Below, one piece after another: positions 38,101-53,100 of a stretch of DNA of 64,000 nt; the first letter of the stretch is position 1; the number at the start of each line of letters is the position of its first letter. The notes beneath the pieces are model-generated. The model did no database searches. It saw nothing but the letters and a program-made list of their open reading frames with translations, and was not told where the DNA came from. Origin of the DNA: Owenia fusiformis (taxonomy: Eukaryota; Annelida; Polychaeta; Sabellida; Oweniidae); contig CAIIXF020000010.1 of assembly GCA_903813345.2 (NCBI GenBank), forward strand, positions 22,085,181 to 22,149,180, written 5' to 3'. The position numbers were made by a program, and so were the translations under genes.

Positions 38101-41100
38101 CAATTATCATTACCTCTGAACAATCAACAGTAGAGACAACTTTCCTTACCACTGAACCATTAACAGTCAAGGCAATCGTCCTCACCACTAAACCAACAAC
38201 AATGAACACTACTGATCTTACCACTGAAACATCAACAGTGGAGACTGATAATCTTACTACTGAGCCATCAACAGTAGAGACAACTGTTCTAACCACTGAA
38301 CCATCAACAGTCAAGACAACTGTCCTTACCGCTGAACCATCAACAGTGGTGCCTTTTACTCTTACCACTGAACCAATAACAGACCCTATAACTACTCTAA
38401 ACACTGAACAATCAATAGTTGAGACTAGTATTCTTATCACTAAACACACAACAGTGGTAACTCCAGTTCTTACGTCTGAACCATCAACAATTGAGACTAA
38501 TGTTCTTTCCACTGAACCAACAACAGTGGAGTCTTCTGCATTTTCCACTAAACCATCAACAGGCGGGAAAATTGCTCTTACCACTGAAACATCAACAGTG
38601 GTCTTTCGACTAAATCATCAACAGTAGAGACGTCTGTACTTACCCCTGAACCAGCGACAGAGGAGACAATTGCCCTTACTACTGAACAATCAACAGTGGA
38701 GTCTACTGTCCTAACTACTGAACCATCAACAGTGGAGACAATTCTCCTTACCACTGACCCATCAACAGTGGAGACTACTGCTCTTACCACTGAACAATCA
38801 ACAGTGGAGACTAATGTTCTTACCAGTGAACCAATAACAGTGGAGACAATTCTCCTTACCACTGAACCGTCAGCAGTTGTTTCAAGAGTCCTCACCACTG
38901 AACCAACAACAATGGAGACTACTGATAATACCACTGAAGCATCAACAGTGGAGACAAATATTCTTACCACTGAACCAATAACAGTGGAGACAACTTTCCT
39001 TTCCACTGACCCATCTACAGTGGAGACCACTGCTTTTTCCACTAAACCATTAACAATTGAGCCAACTGTCCTTACCACTGAACCATCAAAAGTGGAGATT
39101 ACTGCTTTCACCAATGAACCATCAACAGCAGAGGCAGTTGTTCTTACCGCTGAAGCATCAGTAGTGGAGATTACTGCTCTTACCACTGAACCAACAACAG
39201 TCGAGTCAACTGTTCTAACAACTGGACAATCAACTGTCGAGTCAACTGTCCTTACCACTGAACCATCAACACTGGAAAGTAACTTTCTTACCCCTGAACC
39301 ATCACCAGTGGAGACTTCTGCTCATTCCACTGAACCATCACCAGTGGAGACAAATGTCCGTACAACTGAACAATCAACTGTCGAGTCAACTATCCTTACC
39401 ACTAACTCATCAACAGGCGAGACAACTGCTCTTACCACTGGACCATCAACAGTGGAGACTACAGTCCTTTCCACTGAAAGAACAAAAGGGGAGAATGCTG
39501 TTCTTTCCACTGAATCATCAACAGTGGTGATTACCGTCCTTACCACTGAGCCATCAACAGTTGAGACAACTGTCCTTACCACTGAACTATCAGTAGTTGA
39601 GACAACTACCCTTACCACTGAACCATTCACAGTTGATACAACTGTCCTTACCACTGATTTATCAACAGTGGGGACTACTGCCCTTACCACTGGACCATCC
39701 ATAGTCGAGACAACTGCCTTAACTACTGAACAATCAACAGTGAAGACTGCTGCTCTTACCACTGAACAATCGACAGTGGATACTAATGTTCTTACCACTG
39801 AGCATATAACAGCGGAGACAACTGTCCTTTCCACTGACCCATCTACAGAGAAGACTACTGCTCTTCCCACTAAACCATCAACGTTTGAGACTACTCCTCT
39901 TTCCACTCAACCATCAACAGTCGAGACAATTGCTCTTACCACTGAACCTTCAACAGTGGAAACTACTCTCCTTACCAATGAACCATCAACAGTTAAACCT
40001 ACTGTCCTTACCACTATCCCTTCCACGGTCGGGACAACTGTCATTACCACTGAATCATCAACAATCGAGAGAACTGCTCTTACCACTGCACCATCAATAG
40101 TCGAGACTACTGCTCTTGCCATTGAACTGTCTACAGTCGATACTATTGATCTAACCACTGAACCATCAACAGTTAAAAGTACTGTTCTTACCACCGACGC
40201 ATCAACAATAGAGATTGCTTCTCTTACCACTGAATCAATAACAGTGGAGACTGCTACCCTTATCGCTGAACCAATAACAGTGGAAACAACTGTCTCTACA
40301 ACTGAACCATCAACAGTCGAGACTACTATCCTTACCAGTAAATCACCGCCTCATGCTCTTACCACTGAACCATCAATATTGAAAAATACTGTCCTTCCCA
40401 CAGTCGAGATAACTTCTGAACCATCAACAGTCGAGACTATTGCTCCTACCACTGAACCACTAACAGTGGAGACTATTGCTCTCACTCCTGAACCATCAAC
40501 AGTGGAGACAGTTGACCTTTCCATTGACTCATCTACAGCGGAAACTACTGCTCTTCCCAGTGAACCATCAACAGTGGATAGTAGTATCTTTACCACTCAT
40601 CCATCAACAGTCGAGTCAATTGCTCTTACCACTGAACCTTCAACAGTGGACACTACTCTCCTTGCCACTGAACCATCCATAGTCGAGACAACTGCAATTC
40701 CTCCTAACCTGTCCACAGTCGGGACAACTCTCATTACCGCTGAATCATTACCAGTCGAGACAAATGCCCTTACCATTGGACTATCTACAGTCGAGAACAC
40801 TGATCTAATCATGGAACCATCAACAGTTGTAACTACTGCTCTAACCACTGAACCATCTTCCGTGGAAACTATTGTCCTTACCTCTGAACCATCAACAGAC
40901 GTGACTACTTCTCTTACAACTGGACCAATAACAGTGGAGACTGCTGCTCTTACCACTGGACTAATAACAGTGGAGACAACTGTTGTTGCAACTGAACTAT
41001 CAACAGGCGTGACTTCTTCTCTTACAACTGAACCAATAACACTGGATATCCCTCCTCTTACCACCGAACCATCAACAGTGAGGACTCATGTCCTTACCAC

Positions 41101-44100
41101 TGAACCATCAACCGTCAAGACAACTGTTCTAACCACTGAACCATTAAGAGTCGAGACAACTGTCCTGACCTTTGAATTATCTACAGCAGAGAACACTGAT
41201 CTAATCATGGAACCATCAACAGTTGAAACTACTGCTCTTACCACTGAACCATCTACAGCCGAACCTACTGTTCTTACCAGTAAACCATCAACAGACGTGA
41301 CTACTTCTCTTACAACTGAACCAATAACAGTGGAGACTGCTGCTCTAACCACTGAACCAATAACAGTGGAAACAACTGTTGTTGCAACTGAACCATCAAC
41401 AGACGTGACTACTTCTCTTACAACTGAATCAATAACAGTGGATCCTCCTCCTCCTCTTAACACCGAACCATCAACAATGGGCCGTTTCCTTACCACTGAA
41501 CCATCAACCGTCGAGACAACTGTTGTAACCACTGAACCATTAAGAGTCGAGACAACTGTCCTTACCTTTGAATTAACTACAGTCGAGAACACTGATCTAA
41601 TCATGGAACCATCAACAGTTGAAACTAATGCTCTAACCACTGGACCATCTACAGTGGAACCTACCGTTCTTACCAATGAACCATCAACAGACGTGACTAC
41701 TTTTCTTACTACTGAACCAATAACAGTGGAGACTGCTGCTCTTACCACTGAACCAATAACAGCGGAAACAACTTTTGTTGCAACTGAACCATCAACAGTG
41801 GATACTCCTACTCTTACCACCAAACCATCAACAGTGGGGACCATTGTCCTTACCACTGAACCATCAACAGTCGAGACAACTGTTCTAACCACTGAACCAT
41901 CGACACTCGAAACAACTGCCCTTACCACCGAACAATTAACATTGGAGACTAGTGTCCTTATCACTGAACCATCAACAGTGGATACTCCTACTCTTACCAC
42001 CAAACCATCAACAGTGGGGACTCTTGTCCTTACCACTGAACCATCAACAGTCGAGACAACTGTTCTAACCACTGAACCATCGACACTCGAAACAACTGCC
42101 CTTACCACCAAACAATTAGCATTGGAGACTAGTGCCCTTACCACTGAACCATCAACAGTGGAGACAATTGTTCGTAGTACTAAACCGGTAACAGTAGAGA
42201 TTACTGTTCCCACTGCTGAACGATCAACAGTTGAGACTGCTTTTACCACTGATCCTTCAACAGATGAGACAACTGTCGTCCCTACTGACCCAATAACAGT
42301 GGAGACAACTATACTTACCACTGACAGAGTTGAGACAGCTGCTTCGAATACTGTTAAATCAATACTTGAGAATGAAAATCTTTCAACATCTGGCTGGCTC
42401 AGTACAGATGCTACTGGACATTCCTTTGCTTCCACAGCTTTCAAAAATCGTACATGTGAGTTTTTATTTAGCTTTCAACGATTCAATTTGCAGAACTTTA
42501 TTTTCATTTAATACACATGTAAAACATTGTGTTGTGTTGCTTTCCACTGCTATATTTTTTGTTTTGTTGCATTTAGGCCAATATTCAAGTTTAGTCCAGT
42601 ATCCAAAAATAGTTTCCTATTGTATGCAATTTTAATTGTGCCAGTCAAGTTGCATTGATATTCACCTATATGTCAGTGTTACGACCCTGGAGTTAGTACT
42701 TGTAGAGGCATTATCTTGTGCTTGTAATTCTAAGCTTAATTTGTTCTATTGCAATCTTATCTAATCCTCTAAATTCTAGTGTGAAATAGTATAACCTGTT
42801 CTTTTGTACTCTTTTACTGAATTGTAATTATTTTCTTATTTGCAAAGCTTTCAATTCTACTGCATTATCTACGGATGTAACTACTGAGACAACAGCAGCC
42901 CAAACATCTATCACTAACACTGAATCAGCAACATTTCAGTCAAGTACCACTGATACTACAACAATACTATCCAATAGTAATATCACTGATGCCACAACAG
43001 TGCAGTCAAATAGCAATACAGCTGATTCCACAACAGTGCAGTCAAGCAGCAATACAACTAGTGCTACAACAATGCAGTCAAGTAGTTATACCACTGATGC
43101 CACAACAGTGCAGTCAAGTAGTTATACTACTGATGTTACAACAGTCCAGTCGAGCAGCAATACCACTGAGGCCACAACAGTGCAGTCAAATAACAATACA
43201 ACTGATGCCACAACAGTTCAGTCAAATAGTAACACCGCTGATTCCACAACAGCACAGTCAAATACCAATACCACTGATGTTACAACAGTACAGTCAAATA
43301 GCAATACTACTGATGCCACAACAGCACAGTCAAATAGGAATACCACTGATGACACAACAATGCAGTCAAATAACAATACAACTGATGCCACAACAGTTCA
43401 GTCAAATAACAATACAACTGATGCCACAACAGTTCAGTCAAATAGCAATACAACTGATGCCACAACAATGCAGTCAAATAACAATACAACTGATGCCACA
43501 ACAGTTCAGTCAAATAGTAACACCGCTGATTCCACAACAGCACAGTCAAGTACCGATACCACTGATGTTACAACAATACAGTCAAATAGCAATACTACTG
43601 ATGCCACAACAGCACAGTCAAATAGCAATACCACTGATGCTACAGCGGCACAATCAAATACCAATACTACTGATGCTTCAACAGCACAATCAAATACCAA
43701 TACTACTGATGCAACAACAGCACAATCAAATAGCAATACTACTGATGCAACAACAGTACAGTCAAATAGCAATACTACTGATGCAACAACAGCACAGTCA
43801 AATAGCAATACGACTGATGCAACAACAGTACAGTCAAATAGCAATACTACTGATGCAACAACAGCACAGTCAAATAGCAATACGACTGATGCAACAACAG
43901 TACAGTCGAATAGCAATTCCACTGATGCTACAACAGCACAGTCAAATACCAATACTACTGATGCAACAACAGCACTGTCAAGTAGCAATACTACTGATGC
44001 AACAACAGTGCAGTCAAATAGCAATATTACTGATGCTACAACTGCACAGTCAAATACCAATGCTACTGATGCAACAACAACACAGTCAAATAGCAATACA

Positions 44101-47100
44101 ACTGATGCCACAACAGCAAAGTCAAATAGCAATACTACTGATGCCACAACAGCACAATCAAATAGCAATACCACTGATGTTACAACAGCACATTCAAATA
44201 GCAATACCACTGATGCTACAACAGCACAGTCAAATAGCAATACTACTGATGTTACAACAGCACAGGCAAATAGCAATAGTACTGGTGCAACAACTGCACA
44301 GTCAAATAGCAACACTACTGATGTTACAACTGCACAGTCAAATAGCAATACTACTGATGCCACAACAGCACAGTCAAATAGCAATACTACTGATGTTACA
44401 ACAGCACAGTCAAATAGCAATATGACTGATGCAACAACAGCACAGTCAAATAGCAATACTACTGATGCCACAACAGCACAATCAAATAGCAATACCACTG
44501 ATGTTACAACAGCACAGTCAAATAACAATATGACTGATGTTATAACTACTGCTATTCTGTTTGAAAGCACAACCACTGAACCAGTCAAAGGTGAAAAAAT
44601 TGTTGTAACAGCTGCACAAATCTCTAGACATATATTCGTAATACCATAACAGTAATAACTGTTTCACCAGCAACACTGGAGTCAAATAGTTCTACTGTTT
44701 CACCAACAACACTGGCGTCAAATAATGTTTTTGATTAATTCATCAACAACAGTACTGTTTCACCAATAACACTGGCATCAAATAGTTCTACTGTTTCACC
44801 AACAACACTGGAGTCAAATAATGTTAGTGTTTCACTAATAACACTATACTAGTAGTCAAATAGTTTCACTCTTGTTAAATGTAATGTTAGTTCAATGATC
44901 ACTCTTCCTTAGTGTAACATTAGTTTGACAATCATTCTCTATGTCTTAATTATGTTGATGCATGATCACATGCAGAACAGTAAGTGCATGCTAACAGAAT
45001 TACTGTATTCCTCTGTTTTGTCCTTCCACATTCTCTTCTTTACTTTAGGTATTGTATGGACACAAATTTATGTAATTTCTGTGTATTTTTATGTCATCAC
45101 CAGAATTTATTGTCATAGTATCCAACTTTTTGTGGAGGCGATTGATGTTTTGCATTCAGCGTCTGTAACAGGCTTCTGTAACAAATGACAGGTGGTGACA
45201 TTTAGCATGTTAATACCTTGTTATTATTAAGATCATATTTTCATATTATATCATTTTTTAAATTTAACTTAAATTAAAATGTATACAGACAATTCAGACA
45301 TTTGCATGTTTTGGATAATCAGTATTACTATTGATTGGGAGAAATTAACTTATCCTGAATTTAATGTATTTGTAGAGGATTACTGCATCGGCCATGCATG
45401 TTTGAACAATGCAACATGCATTAGTGATGTCAGCTCATCCAGCAACTACACATGTGTGTGTATGTCTGGATACACAGATCCAATGTGCTCAACAGGTAAG
45501 AAAATCTTAAAAACACATAATATGACCAAAACATAATGTACCAAAAGGCATACTAAGAGAAGCAATGTCCATTTTAGATTTCCATACAGGAAAGTGCCAT
45601 CATATAGACATGTATTAAGAAAACCCACATTTTACATAAATCAAGAACTTTAATAAATTGTATGTTTTTGACTTAAAAATGGGATTGTATGAACTTGACA
45701 AAATCTGCCAGTTGTATATAATATATTATGATATAATGAACAGTTATATGTAATACCATTATATCATGAACATAAAATATCAATTTGATGATTCTAGTGC
45801 AAACTACAGAAGGTATGGAGGTGTCTGAATTAATACAAAAACTAACTTTAGTCATTAGAAAATAGAAATGTTATTCATCATTATGTAACACTGTGGACAT
45901 TTTAGAAACAGGCCGGAATAGGTATATCTCTCAATTCCATTTTAATACATTGTAATAGAATAGCCTAGTGAATGTATTTTGCAAAACATTGCATGAGTAA
46001 TATTATAATTCATTTAATGGTTTTAAGGATATTGCTTTCCAAGTCATATTGCTTATTTACATGAATATGCACATATTAGTAATCCCGCGCATCATTTTAA
46101 TCGCACTTTTTCAAAGTGTTATATTGTCATTTGCTGATTTGTCTGTCTGTGCAGGCAGGGAGATGCCTCAAACATATTGCTTAAAGAACTTCTCATATTT
46201 AAATGCACTTTAAATTTATTATTATCGTAGAACATAATCTATTTTCATTTTTGGCGATATGATTTTAATTTAATTTGCCACCATTTTTATTGCTTTTCTA
46301 GAGGAGTTTTTAATTAAATAAGAACATATTTGATAGAATTACTATCAGAGAGTGATTTTATTAAAAAAATGTAAGCAGATGTTTTCTGATATTAATGAAC
46401 AGACTTAATAATAATGACAATGTTATTTGCATAAAAGTTAGTGTATGCTGTTTATGTCATATAACTGAGCATTTACATTCCTGAACTCTCATACGTTGTA
46501 GAAATTGATGAGTGTGCCACTATGCAGCCATGTGCTAACAACGCAACATGTACAGATATGGTAAACGACTACTTCTGTAACTGCACAGCCCTCCCACAAT
46601 TCTATGGGAAAAACTGCTCCCTAGAAATAATTGGCGCTGATGAGTGTGCCCCCCAGCCCTGCCAGAATGGGGCCAGTTGTACAGATGGTAATTTTGCTTA
46701 CACCTGTGACTGTTTACCAGGATTCACTGGCATTAACTGTGAAACAAGTGAGTATATAAGAACATGTATGATGCTCTTGATAAACTGATTATAATGCATG
46801 GGGAATTTGTTAAATCTTGTTTATTTCTGTGGAAATTGTCATTCGCAAGAACTTGTATATGCATCATATATGCATCAATGTATCTGATTATCGAACTATG
46901 GGCAGAATCATTAAACATATTCTATATTGTCAGCTTGAATGCTAATAAGAGAACTATTAAATAGATTTTATTTTGTATATTATTTATTTATCTTATATAT
47001 TTTTAAATGTTTTAGATGTTGATGAATGCGCATCCAATCCATGCGTGCGTGGTAACTGCTCAGATGGAGTGAATATGTTCTCATGTATGTGCCCATCTGG

Positions 47101-50100
47101 ATATACTGGACCAACCTGTGACATCAGTAAGGGATTTACTACTATACTCAAATTTACCTAGACCATACATACTCATTCCTCACCATATACTTTAAATTCA
47201 ACCCCATATACTTTAAATTCAACCCCATATACTTTAAATTCAACCCCATATACTTTAAATTCAACCCCAACATTTTCTGGCTTGAGATATGGTACATTAA
47301 ACAATATTGTCTAATACTATGATTCAATGGAGATACAAATGGATATTTATATGGAACAGATTAATTGTTTAGCCAATTAGAATGTCGGGCTTCTCAGATA
47401 CCAACAACGTGATGGTTACAGAAAATAAAAACTAAGTTAAATTAAATCTATTTAATGTATAATGTTGCCTGATTTTAAATGTATTTATTCAGACATTATG
47501 ATTTTATTATTGAGACACTATTGTTATATTATTGTATGTTATGTAATGTGATTGCAGACATTGATGACTGTGCTAGCAACCCCTGTATGAATGGGGCCAC
47601 ATGTATGGACATGGTAGATGCCTTTATGTGCATGTGTGCACCAGGCTACACTGGAATGAACTGCTCAACAAGTAAGACATACTGTTTTTGAGTTCCTTTT
47701 CCTTAACTTTTTTTGTATAATTTAATAAGTAGCCCATCATTTATTTCTTAACTGTGATTTTAATAGGACACATGACAAGCTATTGCAATCATTCATTTGA
47801 ATGACACATACTGCACATATTGATGAGTGATATTTCATAATTACACATATTGATGAGTGATATTTCATAATTACACAAAACACATATTGATGAGTGATAT
47901 TTCATAATTACACATATGGATGAGTGATATTTCATAATTACACAAAACACATAATGATGAATGATATTTCATAATTACACATATGGATGAGTGATATTTC
48001 ATAATTACACATATTGATGAGTGATATTTCATAACTACAAAAAACACATAATGAAGTGATTTTACATAATTACACACATTGATGAGTGATATTTCATGAT
48101 TACACATATTGATAAGTGATATTTCATAATTACACATATTGATGAGTATTATTTCATAATTACAGATATTGATGAGTGTGCAAGTGTAACCTGCCAGAAT
48201 GGAGGTAACTGCACAGATGGCATTAACATGTTCACATGTAACTGCCCTACACATGTCTCTGGAACAACTTGTGAAATATGTAAGTATCCATTTTCTGAGT
48301 TATTATGCCCAAGTCTCAATAAATTGTTAATACGTATATACAATATTAATGAGTTTATCAATGCAATATTGATTATATTGATAGAATGATTACATCAGTC
48401 ATAATTGTACACATTAAAGAACTGATGTGTTTACAACTAAAGCAAGTGTATATGTACCTGTTTATGCACTGGAATACATGCACACATGTATATACAGGTT
48501 AAGAAACATACAATTAAGTAATTGTATTGAAATGATGCACAGAAATTACTTTCAAATTCAACAGAATAAAATAAGATTTCATTTCATAGTAGAACGTGAT
48601 ATAGAGATAATGTATAATTATGTTATTAAGGAATAAATTGAAGATGAATTGAAAAAATAAATTATATTAAAAGATTAAAAACAATATATAATATAATATG
48701 CATTTCTTTTAGTGGAACCTTTCTACACTGTATGGGGAGCTTATTCTAACTGTAGTCTCGAGTGTGGAACAGGGTCAGTACGAACCCGATCACGCAACTG
48801 TACCAACATTCAGGGAACTATACTCGATTCTGGAAATTGTAAGGGAGTAGGACTTGGTGAACCAACAAGCACCCAGGCATGTAGTGTCCCAGAATGCATC
48901 TGTAAGTACCTCTCTCATTTCCTCCACTGTATTCCATAAAATATATTTTTAAGTACAGTGCTTGAAACTAAAAATAAAATATGTATTGATTATTTATTAC
49001 CTGTCATCTTGAAATAAAATCATTGATGAATTATGTTTATAAATAAAGAATATTTTTATCTTGTATTATTTATTAATGTTACAATGAAAACAGATTGTAC
49101 AGATTTTGGTGGCTCGCAATGGCTTTATCTACAACATTTTTAAACGCAAATATTATTAAATATTTAATCAATAAGATGAAATATGTATGAATAAGTGTTA
49201 ATTTCTACCATGGATATATTTTAGCTGCTTATAATCCTTGCACGGATCCAACCTCCGCCTACCCCTGTGGAATGCATAACTGCAGTGTCATTGACAATTC
49301 TGGCAACTACCAGTGCATCTGCCAACCTGGCTACACCAATGAAGCTAATGCCAAAGTCTGTGTTGGTAAGTAACTTCATCTGCTCTTATATAGGTTCATA
49401 AAATCCCTTCACATATCCAAGCATAAAATGGTTTAATACTTGATAAATCATAATAATTTGTTGTCGCATCTTATGACATCATAAGTTCTTTACCACATTG
49501 TCAACTTCTGTTTTTGTAAAATGTAAATGTTAAACTATAAAATAACTGAGATCTCTTTTTTTTACAGATGAAAATGAATGTAGTTGGGGTTTGAATGATT
49601 GCTTGATGCCCGGAGGCAATGGCTTCATGACAGGAGTCAGCGGTTGTGTCAATTCTGCGGGAAGCTATGAGTGTACATGTGCTCCAGGCTACACGTCAAA
49701 CGGACAAAGGTAAGTCCAAATATAATTTACAATTTTAGAGTAAAAGTGCCACAGTTTGAAAATTGGGATAATAATTCTTTGCTAGTGCGATTTACCAGTT
49801 TGTATACACTGTAACATTAAAAAAAATTAGAACATTTGTTTCTTGTCACTATAGGAGCTGTGTAGATGTTGATGAGTGTTCATTACCATCAATGAATGAC
49901 TGTGATACATCTGGAAGAGCTACATGTATGAATATGCCTGGATCATACTCTTGTGCATGTAGTGCAGGCTTCACTGGAGCGGGAACAACTGGAACATGTA
50001 TAGGTACATAAGCTATAATGTCAATTTCTTTTGTAGCAACCTGTTCTATTTTGTGTCATTTCACAGATTTTCAACAAACGTTCTCAACAAATTGTAGAAG

Positions 50101-53100
50101 AATACTGATATATGACATACTCAAATGTCTGATGGCTATCATATTTCCATATGAGCAACAGTCAATGGTAGCAAAACAATTAGAAACTCTTGACTGACCA
50201 AAATGTGATGTGCTGCATGCATTGTGCTTTCTCCACTTCAATTAAATCGTCATTTACATGCATATGCATTTTTCAGAGGATCGTCTAAAGGACTTCAGTG
50301 GTCATAGTAGACTGTCTTACACAGATGCCAGCACCCCCCTCATCTCTGACCTGTTCTGCCCCATGTATGGTTTCGCTGTTGGTAATGCAATCTACCCCTG
50401 TCTTTATGTAAGTAACTCTTAAACATTTGTGTGTTGATCAGAGATACTTGAATTAATTTACAAATGCATGACTAAACTATATTTCAAAATATATAGCAAA
50501 ACATGTGAAGTTAATTACTCACTTAAATAATTGAATTTTGATTAATAATACATGTATGACACATAATCCTAAATTATCACTTACAATTTTATTGTTTCAG
50601 TTCACACAACATGGTGTCATTGCTTTCACTACAAGCACAGCATCATCTGACCCACGTCGTGAGTTCAGAAGTGCTTCCAGTGTCCCATTGAGCAGTTACC
50701 TGTTCCCAACAGGGTACAGTGAGGAAGCCCTTGTAGCCCCTTACTGGACTAAAACCATCCTTCTTGATGCTAATGTGAGTGTTTGAAATTCATTCAAATC
50801 CATTTATTTTCTACAATATTATTCCAAAATCAGAAAATCAATTCTATAGCTGACAGATGTAAAATGAATTGAATAAACCATCAAGATATGTTTAATGAAA
50901 ATCTAGTTGCTATTGTAACAATAAAATATGAATACATTTTAAATGAAACTCACTCAAGTGTTTAATTTGCATATACAGAATGGCAGAGGTGTCTACCACC
51001 ATGTTATGAACAGTACTGAGTTGACTATGATGGCAACCATGAACAGCAATGCCTTGGCTAGTACATCACTAAGTGGTTTCATGCCCAATTTTGGACTTGT
51101 TATCACATGGAACAAACTTCAATACAGTTCCCAGGAGCCTAACCAGGTAAGGCTGGCCAAGAATCCTGGATATTTCAGTGATAGTGTTTCAGTAGTGTGA
51201 TTTTTTGCTTTAACATTTTGATCCAGCTCAAGATGACAATATTATTTATTCAACTACCTTTTCAATTTTTATTTCTTCCCAGGATGGACCATATTGAAAT
51301 AATTTCATGATTTAAAGATTTAAGAATAAATACTGTACATAGCAAAAATGTTAATCAGTTAGGTTATTTATTTTGCTTTATCCATATTTTTATTATTATT
51401 ACATTTTAGACTGTTACTTTCCAAACTTCAATTACCACAGATGGCATAAACACAATTTCCAAAACAGTATACGCTGACCGTGGAATGAACTGGAACCTTG
51501 TTCTCAACAAGGCAACTACACCCAACGCTCTTATCCGAGTTGGATACACAAGGGTGGATGCTCAGGGTAACCATTTTGGTAATGAATGGGAGTTCTCATA
51601 TGCCGGAGTAGAGAATAAGACCATGATTGAACAAATTGATGCCCAAGATCTGAGTGGAGTTAGTAGTATGTCCACGCAAGGAAATGGCCAAAGTGTATCT
51701 TTTCTGTCAATGAATGATCCAACCACATTCATAAACCCTGCACTTTCCTGCAATCAATGGTTGATGGATGACGGCATGTTCTTTGGACAATGTAAGTATA
51801 CCTCAGACCAACAGGGACTGCTAGGATAAATATTTTGAAAGGGATACACTACAACCAATAGTAATCACATTTAAGAAATATAAAATTAATTTGTTGTCTT
51901 TTTCTATTTGTTTGTATGTAACTTTCTTCATTCAGGAAAAAGATTATTAACAAATAATGAAATGTGAAATCACAAATACTTAAATTCCTCAACAGAAACT
52001 CATCCATGATATTGATTAAAACTTCTTAATTCAGTTTATCTTAAGAAATTAGGAAAAAAATTCAAACTAAGGATCATTATTAAATGTCCATTGTATCATA
52101 TTTCTGACATTAGAGACACAATAGACCTCTGTATTGTTAGACAAACAAAAACTTAACAATGTCTATTCACATTTCTTCCAACAAACAGCCTTTGCCGCAG
52201 TGTGCCCAGATGCTTATTCTCAAATCACATCCTCCTGGAGGCTATTCAAGACAGGTATGATGGGTAGCCGTGAAGTTGAATGCTATCGTCAACAATTCCC
52301 TATGGAGATGGACAACAATCAGGTTATTACACCAAGCTGTTGTTACTATAGCAACAACACTGTAACCAATGGTGATTTATCAATGGTGAGAGTTTCCAGT
52401 GTCAATAAAATGAACCTCCTACAAAGGTATGCAAATGGTACAATGGAGGCCATGGCAGATATGACGGCATATGAACAGTGCTGCATGCAGTCTGATCTAC
52501 ATTGCTTGGCTTTTCTGGAACATCGACCTATGTCCAACTCTGACAACTTCGAGGCACCTGGAGTTGGTAAGCTTTAATTCTTGTTCGAATATTATGTAAA
52601 GTCTTGTGGTCAGAAAGAACTATTGCAAAAAGAAATATTGCAGACTCAATAATCTACACTTATTGAATAATCAGTACTTAAATTAAGTTCATATTTTATT
52701 AGATAGTACCATACATGTGTAGCCCCACTCGGCCCACCTAAATTGTATCTATAAATCTTTCTTCTTGCCTACCTTAACAAAACTATTTTTACCCATAGCT
52801 GGTACCTCTGGTGACCCTCACGTAACTACACTAGATGGCGCCACGTATACATTCAATGGATTTGGTGAATACACATTACTGAAGTCTGCTACTGACTATT
52901 TCACACTCCAAGCCAGAACTATGCATGCCGTGACAACGCGAAATATCTCTTTGGCAACAGTGTTTAGCTCAATAGTTGGCCAACAGATTAACCCAGGATC
53001 AACCAACAGTGACACTGTGGAGCTAAGGATGAATGCCAATGGAGATGGGATAGGTAAATTAAAGTCACTGACAGTTTGATCACATGTTGAAATATACAAA

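Noticed and set aside
38598-38624. A mini-intron explaining the frame change in exon 2
   Set aside because: The only GT...AG span there is about 26 bp, shorter than workable introns, and it has no pyrimidine tract. A one-base indel explains the shift and the total length exactly.
30425-42444. Long open frames on the minus strand opposite exon 2 (up to about 460 codons, [12 protein letters not shown]-type repeats)
   Set aside because: They mirror the 36-bp sense repeat, whose period simply lacks antisense stops. They break wherever the sense units vary, and they have no start context or independent domain.
42989-44425. A 478-codon Gln-rich frame ([12 protein letters not shown] type) overlapping exon 3
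   Set aside because: It is another frame of the same 36-bp array. The phase-consistent splice model uses the Thr/Asn/Ser frame, which matches mucin composition.
43506-44588. A 360-codon minus-strand hydrophobic frame opposite exon 3
   Set aside because: Antisense shadow of the repeat. Hydrophobicity comes from the reverse complement of Thr/Asn codons.
47795-48165. CRISPR-like array because of regularly spaced short repeats
   Set aside because: The units are contiguous without unique spacers, lie in a eukaryotic intron, and derive from the neighbouring splice junction.
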